Origin: Mannheimia granulomatis
GTDB taxonomy: Bacteria; Pseudomonadota; Gammaproteobacteria; Enterobacterales; Pasteurellaceae
Reading direction: 5' to 3'
DNA length: 64,000 nucleotides
NCBI RefSeq assembly: GCF_011455695.1
Contig: NZ_CP015030.1
Location: 868,001-932,000, forward strand
How positions within the stretch are numbered: position 1 is the stretch's first letter; each line of letters opens with the position of its first letter. Position numbers and translations under genes: made by a program. This document shows positions 18,164 through 27,240 of this stretch, piece after piece. Under the pieces are notes generated by a model. The model was not told the DNA's origin. It was given only the letters and a program-made list of their open reading frames with translations, and made no database searches.

Positions 18164-20542
18164 ATGACAACGACAAACAAAACTATTTTAGCATTACTGA
18201 TTTCCGCTCATTTAAGTAGTCTTGCCTTGGCTCAAACAAAAGAAGATATTGCAGTATTAGAAGAAGTATCTGTTATTGGTAATAGCGATACACCTGTAGT
18301 TGCGCAAGGTAGTGAAGTTACTATTTTAAAGGTCAGTGATAAAATTATTGATGGAAAGGAATTTAAGAAGCGTTCAGCAACTCTAGGAAATGCTTTAGCA
18401 GCAGAATTGGGGGTACATAGTAATCCATTCGGAGGCGGAGCAAGTAAGCCGATTATTCGTGGACAAGAAGGAGCGAGAATTAAAATTTTACAAAACGGGG
18501 CTGAAGTTGTAGATATGTCCAGCCTTTCGCCTGACCATGCAGTAGTTGCGGACTCTTTACTTGCCAGCAAAGTAGAAGTATTAAGGGGTTCAAGTACCTT
18601 ACTTTATACCAGCAGCTCACCGGCAGGTGTAGTGAATGTCGTCGATAAACGTATTCCAACGTCAATACCAGAAAAAGGCTATGAAGTAGAACTTAACAGC
18701 CGTTTTGATACTGTAAGTAAAGAGCGTTTAGGGGTAATCGGTGCAACAGTAGGTTTAGGTCAGCATGTTGCTTTGCGGGTTGAGGGACTGAATCGTCACA
18801 GCGATAATTATCGAGTAAAAAGCTTACAACTCGGTGAGCGCTTAAATTATGTACCGGATACTTATAACCGTTCTCGTGTTGGTACTATGGGAATCTCATT
18901 TATTGGCGAGAGAGGGTATATAGGTGCAGCATATAGTCATCGCAAAGACACCTACGGTTTACCTGGGCATAACCATAAATTTGATTCTTGTACAGGGCAC
19001 ATTTATGGTGTCGATAGGGATAAACATGCTCATACTTATCTCTATCCACATTTGTTAACTAATGAATTAATCAGTGAGAATCCACATTTCCATTGTGGTT
19101 CAGATCATGGATTGGATCATAATCATAGCCATGATAATCCTTATGGGCATAAGCACGATCATACACATAAAGGTCCTTGGGTTGATCTTCGCTCCAAGCG
19201 TCTTGATATAAAAATGGAACTAAAACAACCCTTTAGTGGAGTAGAGAAGTTACGTTTAAGTCATACTGATGTGAATTACTATCATGATGAAAAAGATGCG
19301 GGCGTTTTAATTACATCTTTGCACAAACAGCTTAAAAAAGATCAGGACTATGGTAAGCCTGTCAATATTTACAAAAATCGTGGTAAAAACAGCCGCTTGG
19401 AGTTTTATCATGTGCCAGTTGGCGGTTTGAGTGGTGTCTGGGGCTTGTAGTACCAAACGCAAAGAAGCAGTATGAACGCACCGAAAGACCGCGAAGTTCG
19501 TTTCCCACTGATTGAGAATAACAACAAACAGCTAAGTCTGTTTGGTATTGAACAATATATGTGGGACAATTTTGCTGTTGAGCTTGCCGGGCGGATAGAA
19601 AAGCAGAAAATTGAGATCGACTACGACCTTAATGAAATCAAACGGTTACAAGATTTCTATCGTATTTCGGGCGGCGCACAAGTTGAACCGGATTTATCAC
19701 CGTATAATAAAACGGCTTATGCTTATTCTGGTACGTTGAACTGGTTCTTCCACCCGAATTATCAGCTCTCGTTTACGGCTTCGCACAATGAACGCCATCC
19801 AACACCGATGGAGCTTTATTACCACGGACAGCATTTGGCGACTAGTTCATTTGAATACGGCAATAAAGATCTGAAAAAAGAGCAATCGAACAATGTAGAA
19901 TTAGGCTTAAGCTATCAAGGTGAGAAATTTGGCTATAAAACTACAGTTTATTACAACCACTTTAAAAACTATATTTTTAACGAAAATCTCTATCGTGAAA
20001 ACCAGCTGTTTATGCGTCGTTATAGTCAAGCAAAAGCTCGTTTTTACGGCTTAGAAGCAGAGATGAGTTACCGTTTTAACGATAAATACCAAGCAACACT
20101 ATTTGGTGATATGGTTCGTGGTTGGCTGACTAATTTACCGCCAGTAAAAGTCGGTGGTATCCATAAAGAACATCTACCGAAAGATGCTAAACCAGGAGAA
20201 ACTTATCTGCTTTATCGTGCGGATATGAACACACCAAGAACGCCACCAGTACGTTTAGGCTTACGTTTAAATGCTCAGTTTAATGAGAATTGGGCAGGGG
20301 AGGCAGAATTCTATCGGATGTTTAGCCAACGTCGTTTAAGTCAATTAGAATACCCAACTCGTGGACATTCAATGCTGAATTTAGGCTTAAGCTACAGCAA
20401 TAAATTCAAAAATGCAGAGTATAAAATCAGCTTAAATGGAACAAACTTATTGAATCAAGCAGTTTATATCCATACCTCTTATCATCAGTTTGTTTCTCAG
20501 CCGGGACGTAATTTCATATTAGGTTTAGAAATGAAGTTCTAG
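18164..20542 (+). pseudogene. znuD: ZnuD/TdfJ-like TonB-dependent receptor, interrupted by one amber codon
   Basis: Outer-membrane receptor of the zinc/heme type. Start taken at the ATG at 18164 because it opens a signal peptide ending ALA before QTKED; a TTG at 18113 is in frame but less likely. Plug domain: EEVSVIGNSDTPV, then PIIRGQEGARIKILQNGAEV and VLRGSSTLLY. A histidine-rich loop (about residues 265-342) has GLPGHNHKF, HAHTYLYPHLLTNE and HSHDNPYGHKHDHTH, as in the zinc-binding loop of Neisseria ZnuD. At 19448-19450 a TAG interrupts the frame (codon 429). The same frame continues at once for another 363 codons to a normal barrel end, GRNFILGLEMKF. A single CAG-to-TAG change would explain it. 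No other defect is seen, so the break is recent, or suppressed, or a base error. Confidence 0.85.
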
Positions 20543-20558
20543 ATAGAGTTAAAAACAC

Positions 20559-20592
20559 AAAGAGAGTTTCCGGTGAAAAAGAAACTCTCTTT
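20559..20592. terminator. Terminator between znuD and bioD
   Basis: A perfect 12-bp inverted repeat, AAAGAGAGTTTC (20559-20570) with its complement (20581-20592). On the minus strand it is followed by GTGTTTTTAAC, so it serves bioD best. A single uptake sequence lies just upstream of it on the bioD side. Confidence 0.78.
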
Positions 20593-20627
20593 GCATTTGC
20601 AAAAAACAAGTGTTTTTTAACCGCTTG

Positions 20628-21347
20628 CTATTTATAGAAGTATTCAAATAATGGAGTAGGATTTTGCAGATATCCCGATAATTGTTTACGTTCAGGATGT
20701 CCCATATAGGGCAGCTGCCCCAATAACGGAGCATTAATTTTTTGTGTTAATAGTTCAATCAATTCATGATAGTGCCGTAGACCAGGGTTAACCCTATTAG
20801 CTACCCAACCTACAAGATTCACACCTCGGTGCAAAATTTCATTTGCGGTCAACAATGCATGGTTAACGCACCCTTCTTTTATGCCAACAACTAAAACCAC
20901 CGGCATATTATTTTGCTCGACCCAGTCAGCAAAACAGTAATCTTTATTAATAGGGGTTAACCAGCCATAGGTGCCTTCAACCACCACATTAGGATACTCA
21001 GTTTCAAGCCTTTTTAAATCAGCATTTAACTTTTCTACTTGAATATGATGCACTGCATCTAAAGCTGCAAACACGGGAGTACTTGAATGAGTAAAGGTAT
21101 AACTATTAATATCTCGATAACGCACAGCATTAGGACAGCTATCTAAAATAGTTAACACATCAGAATTATCTTCAGCAGCATAATCGTACTGGTTTGGCTC
21201 GGTAGGTAACGAATCATCCCCACCACAAGCAATAGGTTTATAACCAACCACGGGAAAATTGTGTTCAGCAAGTTTCTGTATAATTGCACGAGTTACCACG
21301 GTTTTCCCCACGTTGGTGTCCGTTCCGGTAATAAATAATGAGGGCAT
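20628..21347 (-). CDS. bioD: Dethiobiotin synthase
   Basis: Closes the ureido ring of dethiobiotin from diaminopelargonic acid, CO2 and ATP, the step before BioB. 239 residues. P-loop ITGTDTNVGKTVV at about 6-18 (BioD type, GTDTNVGKT), KPIACGGDD near 39, VVVEGTYGWLTPI near 120, and NRVNPGLRHY in the C-terminal half. It is a single gene here; no other bio genes are near. Pasteurellaceae often carry two BioD copies, and this may be the one outside the main bio cluster. The next gene upstream (ROK regulator) is 50 bases away and may be in the same transcript. Confidence 0.92.
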   Translation of the reverse strand: MPSLFITGTDTNVGKTVVTRAIIQKLAEHNFPVVGYKPIACGGDDSLPTEPNQYDYAAEDNSDVLTILDSCPNAVRYRDINSYTFTHSSTPVFAALDAVHHIQVEKLNADLKRLETEYPNVVVEGTYGWLTPINKDYCFADWVEQNNMPVVLVVGIKEGCVNHALLTANEILHRGVNLVGWVANRVNPGLRHYHELIELLTQKINAPLLGQLPYMGHPERKQLSGYLQNPTPLFEYFYK

Positions 21348-21397
21348 AAGTGGTTCCTTTTATAAAATCGACACCATGTAGTTTAACCAAGAATAGA

Positions 21398-22582
21398 TTA
21401 ATTTATACTGTCCTTGATCAAATTTCCGTCATAAACTCCCTGTTTTATTGCAGAACATGCAATTAATGAACTATTCCAATCAAATTGGCTGGTGACTAAA
21501 TCGATTTTTAAGTTCTCTTGCAAAAGATTTTTATGTAACTTTTCTGAAATTTGGTTGAACAATAACTCTTTGACTTCCATTAAAGGAGAATTGATCATAA
21601 TGCGTTCGCTTGAGAAAATATTCACTAAATTCATCAATACATAGGCAAGATTATCGGTAATATGCTCTAAAATATCCAATGCAAGCGGTTGATTTTCTTT
21701 AATTTTTTGATAAAGCAATGCCATTTTTTGTTCTTGAGAACTTAGCTGGTTCGGAAAAGAGGCATCAATTAATTTTGCAATAGCAGGAAACGTAACCTGG
21801 TTAACAAGTTTATAACGATGAATTTTATCTAATTCAGGATATATTCTATCGCTTAACTCGCTAAATCTAGGCATTAGCATATTATCAACATTCATCTTTG
21901 AATGCTGGTGTAATAAAGTACCACTTAATAAAACGCTAAGGTTAACCGTATCATCTAATTGAAGAAAGATAACATTGCTATGGCTGATTAACGATCCTAT
22001 TGTAGATTCTGCCAATAACCATAATTGGAAATGTTCACCCAATAGAATCGGACATGAAAATAAATCTTGTAGTTTTTTTATGTTACAAGAAATAGTGTGA
22101 TGACCTAATTGAATAATGCTCTTTTTTTCAACATTCACTTTTCCAATCACACTGACAGATACAGCAAGTAAATGACGGTTATCTACAGCATAATGCTGGC
22201 AAAAGAGTTCAACTATCTTTAAAATCTGTTCGCTTAGGTTGGCATAATTCTCTGAAGAAATTGTATAATCTTGCTTGTAAATCTGTGTACTATCTAATTT
22301 GCAGAGAGAAATTTCAATTTTTTGGGGTGAAATAGTCACACACAATAATTGCCAAAAAAAATTTGACACCGACAACCCAACAGCAGGCCGACCTCGGGAT
22401 AAATTATTTTGAACGGTTCGCTCTAAAATAAAGTGGTTATCGATAAGTATTTTAGTCAAGTTAGTAACTGAAGCAGGGGCTAAGCCTGAGAGCTTAGCTA
22501 AATCAGTGCGAGAAATTAGCTCAAATTGCTCAATTAAGCGGTAAATCTTCCCCAAATGTTGGGCTTTGTTATCTGAAAACAT
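21398..22582 (-). CDS. ROK-family (Mlc/NagC-like) transcriptional regulator without zinc motif
   Basis: 394 residues, the length of Mlc/NagC. The N-terminal winged helix-turn-helix (about 8-70) includes LISRTDLAKLSGLAPASVTNLTKILID and the LSRGRPAVGL linker that is typical of this group. The C-terminal ROK domain is weakly conserved. Where Mlc and NagC have a glycine-rich loop and the zinc-binding HxxxxxxxxxCxCGxxGCLE motif, this protein has LLSGTLLHQHSKMNVDNML without the cysteines. Zinc is needed for Mlc repression in E. coli, so this protein must work differently or has drifted. Sugar effector and targets are unknown. Candidate CRP site upstream, shared with rnd. Confidence 0.82.
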   Translation of the reverse strand: MFSDNKAQHLGKIYRLIEQFELISRTDLAKLSGLAPASVTNLTKILIDNHFILERTVQNNLSRGRPAVGLSVSNFFWQLLCVTISPQKIEISLCKLDSTQIYKQDYTISSENYANLSEQILKIVELFCQHYAVDNRHLLAVSVSVIGKVNVEKKSIIQLGHHTISCNIKKLQDLFSCPILLGEHFQLWLLAESTIGSLISHSNVIFLQLDDTVNLSVLLSGTLLHQHSKMNVDNMLMPRFSELSDRIYPELDKIHRYKLVNQVTFPAIAKLIDASFPNQLSSQEQKMALLYQKIKENQPLALDILEHITDNLAYVLMNLVNIFSSERIMINSPLMEVKELLFNQISEKLHKNLLQENLKIDLVTSQFDWNSSLIACSAIKQGVYDGNLIKDSIN

Positions 22583-22658
22583 TTAAGATCCCTTTTGACT
22601 TGAATTTTTCTGATAATTATTTTGTGATATGAAAAAAATAACAATCTTTTTTTGTTTA

Positions 22659-22680
22659 TAATGCGAAATAGATCACATAA
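22659..22680. promoter_or_regulatory. Candidate CRP site between the ROK regulator and rnd
   Basis: TGCGA-AATAGA-TCACA at 22662-22677 with AT-rich flanks. The right half is a perfect CRP half-site; the left half has the C that marks Sxy-dependent (CRP-S) sites. It lies 77 bases from the regulator start and 39 from the rnd start. A TATAAT-like -10 (22657-22662) overlaps it. Confidence 0.5.
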
Positions 22681-22715
22681 TTATTTTATTTTTTAAAAAA
22701 ATTAGGAAAACGAGT

Positions 22716-23834
22716 GTGCAATCTTTAATTAATTATCAATGGATAGAAACTAACGAGCAATTGGCAATAATATGTGCTCAAGCTAAAAAAGCTAAAGCAG
22801 TCGCATTAGATACTGAATTTATTCGTACTCGAACTTATTACCCAATATTAGGGTTAATTCAGCTCTTTGATGGAAAGCAAGTAAGCTTAATTGATCCTAC
22901 AACTATTACTGATTTTTCACCTTTTGTTGCATTATTAGCAGATAGTGACATCATTAAAGTATTACACGCTTGTAGTGAAGATTTAGAAGTATTTGAGCAT
23001 CAATTTAACCAGCTACCGGAACCAATGTTAGATACACAGGTTATGGCAAGTTTCGCTGGGCTAGGAACCTCAGTAGGATTTGCAAAATTAGTTTCTCATT
23101 ATTTAGGCGTTGAATTAGATAAAGGTGCATCACGAACAGATTGGCTCGCACGTCCATTAAATGATCAACAGCTACAATATGCAGCGGCAGATGTCTGGTT
23201 TTTATTACCCATTTACACAAAATTGTCTGCAGAGTTGGCCAATAGCCGTTGGTATCAAGCAGTTCAAGAAGAGTGTATGACGCTCTTAGCAAAGCGAAAA
23301 ATCATTGAAGATAAAAATACTGCTTATAAAAATATAACTAATGCCTGGCGTTTGAGTCGTCAAGAGTTGGCTGTATTACAAATATTAGCTAAATGGCGTA
23401 TTGAAGAAGCCCAAAAACGAAATTTAGCTCTTAATTTTGTAATTAAAGAAGCCAGCTTATTTCAAATTGCCAAGCTTCAGCCCAAACATACTTCGCAACT
23501 TCTGGAGTTTATGCACCCGAATGAAGTCAGAATCCATGGCAAAAAATTGCTCTGGCTGGTAGAACAGGGCAGGGCAATTCTCCCAGAAAATTATCCAAAA
23601 CCAATTACCCGCTTGGTAGATGAAAAGGGGTATAAATATAATTTACAGGCAATGTTGCAAAAATTAACTGAAATTCAACCGCTTGATCTTAACGCTGAGC
23701 TTATTGCCAGCAAGCGGCAATTAAACCAACTTTTTAAATGGTTTATTGATGGAAAACCAAAAGAAAAAACACCAGAACTACTTGCAGGCTGGCGTAAACC
23801 CTTTGGTCAAGCCTTATTAACCGTGTTATCTTAA
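22716..23834 (+). CDS. rnd: Ribonuclease D
   Basis: 3'-to-5' exonuclease that trims tRNA precursors. 372 residues (E. coli 375). DEDDy catalytic motifs: ALDTEFIRTRTYYP (Asp and Glu near 29-31), KVLHACSEDLEVF (about 87-99) and YAAADVWFLLPIY (about 152-164). An HRDC domain is at about 212-292. The start is GTG at 22716 behind AGGAAAACGA. It precedes lrp and ftsK in the same direction. The last third contains a uptake sequence in the coding region. Confidence 0.96.
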   Translation: MQSLINYQWIETNEQLAIICAQAKKAKAVALDTEFIRTRTYYPILGLIQLFDGKQVSLIDPTTITDFSPFVALLADSDIIKVLHACSEDLEVFEHQFNQLPEPMLDTQVMASFAGLGTSVGFAKLVSHYLGVELDKGASRTDWLARPLNDQQLQYAAADVWFLLPIYTKLSAELANSRWYQAVQEECMTLLAKRKIIEDKNTAYKNITNAWRLSRQELAVLQILAKWRIEEAQKRNLALNFVIKEASLFQIAKLQPKHTSQLLEFMHPNEVRIHGKKLLWLVEQGRAILPENYPKPITRLVDEKGYKYNLQAMLQKLTEIQPLDLNAELIASKRQLNQLFKWFIDGKPKEKTPELLAGWRKPFGQALLTVLS

Positions 23835-23891
23835 AAAATTTATTAGGATGAGAGCATTATACACAGTATAATTGTCTAAAAAGGAGCTTAT

Positions 23892-24374
23892 ATGGAAAAT
23901 AAAAAACTACCTAAAGCATTAGATGCGATTGATTTAAAAATTTTAAACGAACTACAACGTAACGGAAAAATTTCTAATATTGAATTATCTAAGCGGGTTG
24001 GGCTTTCCCCAACCCCCTGCTTAGAAAGAGTTAAACGTCTTGAAAAAAACAACGTGATTATGGGGTACAAGGCACTACTTAACCCAGAATTGCTAGAAGC
24101 ACCATTATTAGTGATTGTTGAAATTACATTGGTTCGTGGCAAACCGGATGTATTTGAGGAGTTTAATAAAGCAATTCAACAACTAGAAGAGATTCAAGAA
24201 TGTCACTTGGTCTCTGGGGATTTTGACTATTTACTGAAAACACGTGTGGCCGACATGGCAGCTTATCGAAAACTACTTGGTACCACTTTATTAAGATTGC
24301 CAGGAGTGAATGATACTCGAACCTATGTGGTGATGGAAGAAGTCAAACAAACCAACTATTTATTGCTGAAGTAA
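23892..24374 (+). CDS. lrp: Leucine-responsive regulatory protein Lrp
   Basis: Global feast/famine regulator. 160 residues (E. coli 164). Helix-turn-helix at about 25-60 (ISNIELSKRVGLSPTPCLERVKRLEK). The C-terminal RAM domain has ECHLVSGDFDYLLKTRVADM, which matches Lrp very closely. An AAAAAGGAG ribosome site precedes the ATG. The order lrp-ftsK is the same as in E. coli. The window also holds ilvIH, a classic Lrp target, with a long AT-rich upstream region. Confidence 0.96.
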   Translation: MENKKLPKALDAIDLKILNELQRNGKISNIELSKRVGLSPTPCLERVKRLEKNNVIMGYKALLNPELLEAPLLVIVEITLVRGKPDVFEEFNKAIQQLEEIQECHLVSGDFDYLLKTRVADMAAYRKLLGTTLLRLPGVNDTRTYVVMEEVKQTNYLLLK

Positions 24375-24384
24375 GGAGAATTAG

Positions 24385-27084
24385 GTGATCGAACAACTTA
24401 AACCACACCTAAAAGGCAAAGAAAATCTGATCAAACTTGTACTAATACTAACCTGTTGTTTTGGCATTTATTTACTTATTGCTTGGGCAAGTTACAGCCC
24501 GCTAGATAATAGCTGGAGTAGCGCAAGCAGTGTAACTACAAATGTACTGAATAAGGCTGGCAGTTTTGGGGCATGGAGTATTGACATGCTCTATGCCATG
24601 TTTGGTAAAGCGGCAGTTGTTATTCCGTTTTCCCTTATTATTTCTTCAATTTATATGCTAGGCATGGGGCTAAGTAATGAAATAACATGGAAGATATTTC
24701 TACTTAGATTTGCTAGCTTTTTATTCTTGATGTTAGGTTTGGCAGGTCTATTTAGTGTACTTCTCTCTAATTCAGCGTATTACCTCTCCGGTGGTTTTAT
24801 CGGTGGAGTTTGGCAAACTGTTTTAGCAGACAGTTTAGGGCAATTCGGTGCATTGCTGATTGCAATGATTTTTACCGTAGTAGGCTTATATTTTTGCTCA
24901 GTCCACTCTCTGTGGCCGATATTAGCGCAATTTTATGAATGGGTCATGGCAAAAACAGAAGAGCCTAAAGAAGCATCTACACCGACTGTAAATGTGCAAA
25001 ATTTAACGGAAAATCAACCGCTTGTAGAAGATGAAGAGGCTAAAGAAAATAATGAATTAGCTCAATCCCCAAAACTAACAGACATCTCAGCCTTTAAACG
25101 CCCTAATATTAGTGGATTAAAACAAACTGTTGAGGCAGAAAAACTCACTGACACCACCAGTGCAGAAATGTACAATATTGAGCCGAATTTACCGCTACCA
25201 AAGGTAAATATTACCTCTCAATTTGAAGAGTCGGTTCAAGGTATGGCTGAAATTGCTATAGAACGACCTGAATATCATCCTTCTGTTGAACATCATGAAT
25301 TGCCATTGCCAACTATTCGCTTAAATTCAGCAGCAGAGCAAGAAATAGCATTTGCCCCCCCTTCACTTAGTTCTGAATTGAATGCAATACCGGAAAACCC
25401 GGCTACTCGAATTCATTTAGAAGACCTTGAAGCAGAAGATAAAGGCGGCATTGATGCACAAATTAATGACAGACGGGAAATTGCACCGGAGTTTATGGTA
25501 ATACCGCCTAAAGTGATGGAGGATGTAAAAGAGCAATCTCCAAGCTACCCGAAAGGATATGGAGATACTTTAATTCATCCGCTATTACAACGGAAAGTTA
25601 CAACAGAGAAACCAACTACACCATTGCCAACTTTAGACTTACTAGATAAGGCTCCGGCACAAACACAACAAATTACCGAACAGGAAATTCGCGAAACTTC
25701 GGTACGTTTGGAGGCTGAATTAGCTAACTTCGGTGTGAAAGCAACAGTGGAAGATGTATTGGTGGGTCCAGTGGTTACCCGTTATGAAATTCAACCGGCA
25801 GCGGGAGTTAAAGCATCTAAAATTACTAATTTAGCCAGTGATATTGCTCGTGGTTTAATGTTTAAAGCTATCCGTATTACTGAAGTGATCCCCAACAAAC
25901 CTTATATGGGAATTGAAACACCCAATAAACATCGTGAAACCGTATGGCTTCGAGATGTATTAGATAGCGATGCATTCCGATATACAGATGCTATTTTGCC
26001 TATGGCATTGGGTAAAGATATCAGCGGTGAGCCTATTGTGGTGGATATGGCAAAAATGCCACATCTATTGGTAGCTGGGCAAACAGGAGGTGGTAAATCG
26101 GTTGGGGTAAATACGATGATTTTAAGCTTATTGTTCAAGCTATCACCGGAACAAGTTCGCTTTATTATGATCGACCCCAAAGTAGTGGAACTTTCAATTT
26201 ATAATGATATTCCGCACCTTTTAACGCCAGTGGTTACCGATATGAAAAAAGCAGCAAATGCGCTACGTTGGGCGGTAGAAGAAATGGAGCGTCGCTATTT
26301 ATTGGTGAGCCATTTGCAAGTGCGTAATATTGAAGGCTACAATGCTAAAATTGACCAAGCAGCGGCAATGAATTTGCCGATTCCTGACCCAACTTGGCGC
26401 CCAGGCGATTCAATGGATAAGCTTCCACCACCGCTACAAAAGCTCAGCTACATTGTGCTAATTGTGGATGAATTTGCCGATCTGATGATGTCAGCAGGCA
26501 AAGAGGTGGAAGAGTATATTATGCGAATTGCGCAAAAAGCCCGAGCGGTAGGAATTCACTTGATTCTTGCGACACAACGACCATCAACTGATGTAATTAC
26601 CGGCGTAATTAAAGCAAATATTCCGAGCCGAATTGCCTTTACTGTCGCGAGCCAAATTGACTCAAGAACTATTTTGGATGCAGGCGGGGCTGAAGCTTTA
26701 TTAGGACGGGGTGATATGCTTTATTCTGCTTCGGGCAGCCCGGATATTCTACGAATCCATGGTGCTTTTATGAAAGATGATGAAGTACAACGTGTGGCAG
26801 ATAACTGGCGTGCAAGAGGAAAACCGAACTATTTAGACAGCATTGTCGAATCTCGAGTAGAGGAGTCAGAGGGTAAAAATGAAGGCTCATCCGGAGATTT
26901 AGACCCCTTATTTGATGAAGTAGTAGAATATACGATTGAAGCAGGCTCGGTATCCATCAGTAATATTCAGCGTCGATTCTCACTCGGCTTTAATCGAGCT
27001 GGCCGAATCGTGGACCAAATGGAAGCACATGGCATTGTCTCTGAGCCGGGCAAAGGTGGCAAAAGAGAAGTTCTGGCCCGATAA
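24385..27084 (+). CDS. ftsK: DNA translocase FtsK
   Basis: Septum-anchored DNA pump that moves the chromosome to dif and activates XerCD. 899 residues from GTG at 24385 with an AAGGAG site. The N-terminal membrane domain (about 18-180) has four hydrophobic segments. An acidic/proline-rich linker runs from about 190 to 430; it is much shorter than the E. coli linker, as is usual in this family of bacteria. The motor domain has Walker A GQTGGGKSVGVN (about 565) and Walker B YIVLIVDEFADLMM (about 690). The gamma winged-helix domain (about 835-899) has SISNIQRRFSLGFNRAGRIVDQME for KOPS binding. Uptake-sequence hairpin follows. Confidence 0.97.
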   Translation: MIEQLKPHLKGKENLIKLVLILTCCFGIYLLIAWASYSPLDNSWSSASSVTTNVLNKAGSFGAWSIDMLYAMFGKAAVVIPFSLIISSIYMLGMGLSNEITWKIFLLRFASFLFLMLGLAGLFSVLLSNSAYYLSGGFIGGVWQTVLADSLGQFGALLIAMIFTVVGLYFCSVHSLWPILAQFYEWVMAKTEEPKEASTPTVNVQNLTENQPLVEDEEAKENNELAQSPKLTDISAFKRPNISGLKQTVEAEKLTDTTSAEMYNIEPNLPLPKVNITSQFEESVQGMAEIAIERPEYHPSVEHHELPLPTIRLNSAAEQEIAFAPPSLSSELNAIPENPATRIHLEDLEAEDKGGIDAQINDRREIAPEFMVIPPKVMEDVKEQSPSYPKGYGDTLIHPLLQRKVTTEKPTTPLPTLDLLDKAPAQTQQITEQEIRETSVRLEAELANFGVKATVEDVLVGPVVTRYEIQPAAGVKASKITNLASDIARGLMFKAIRITEVIPNKPYMGIETPNKHRETVWLRDVLDSDAFRYTDAILPMALGKDISGEPIVVDMAKMPHLLVAGQTGGGKSVGVNTMILSLLFKLSPEQVRFIMIDPKVVELSIYNDIPHLLTPVVTDMKKAANALRWAVEEMERRYLLVSHLQVRNIEGYNAKIDQAAAMNLPIPDPTWRPGDSMDKLPPPLQKLSYIVLIVDEFADLMMSAGKEVEEYIMRIAQKARAVGIHLILATQRPSTDVITGVIKANIPSRIAFTVASQIDSRTILDAGGAEALLGRGDMLYSASGSPDILRIHGAFMKDDEVQRVADNWRARGKPNYLDSIVESRVEESEGKNEGSSGDLDPLFDEVVEYTIEAGSVSISNIQRRFSLGFNRAGRIVDQMEAHGIVSEPGKGGKREVLAR

Positions 27085-27096
27085 TGAGCGGCCTTT

Positions 27097-27159
27097 ACAA
27101 GCGGTAAGATTTTATTGAAGTTTTGCAAATTTTGATAAAAATCTTACCGCTTGTTTTTA
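27097..27159 (+). terminator. Uptake-sequence inverted pair, terminator of ftsK
   Basis: Arms ACAAGCGGTAAGATTTT (from 27097) and AAAATCTTACCGCTTGT (to 27153) pair fully and are followed by TTTTTAT. The loop holds TTTTGCAAA. Confidence 0.85.
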
Positions 27160-27240
27160 TTTAAATGAAATAAATCATAGTAGAATAATCATCTTTGGGC
27201 TAGAATTAGCTTAATTTTTATATTTAAAAAGGTAGGGAAA

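Noticed and set aside
18001-18164. Zur or Fur box between the lipoprotein and znuD genes
   Set aside because: I looked for GAAATGTTATAATATAACATTTC-like and GATAATGATAATCATTATC-like palindromes; none was found at a level worth listing.
24385-27084. FtsK much shorter than in E. coli, possible deletion
   Set aside because: Membrane, motor and gamma domains are all complete; only the poorly conserved linker is short.
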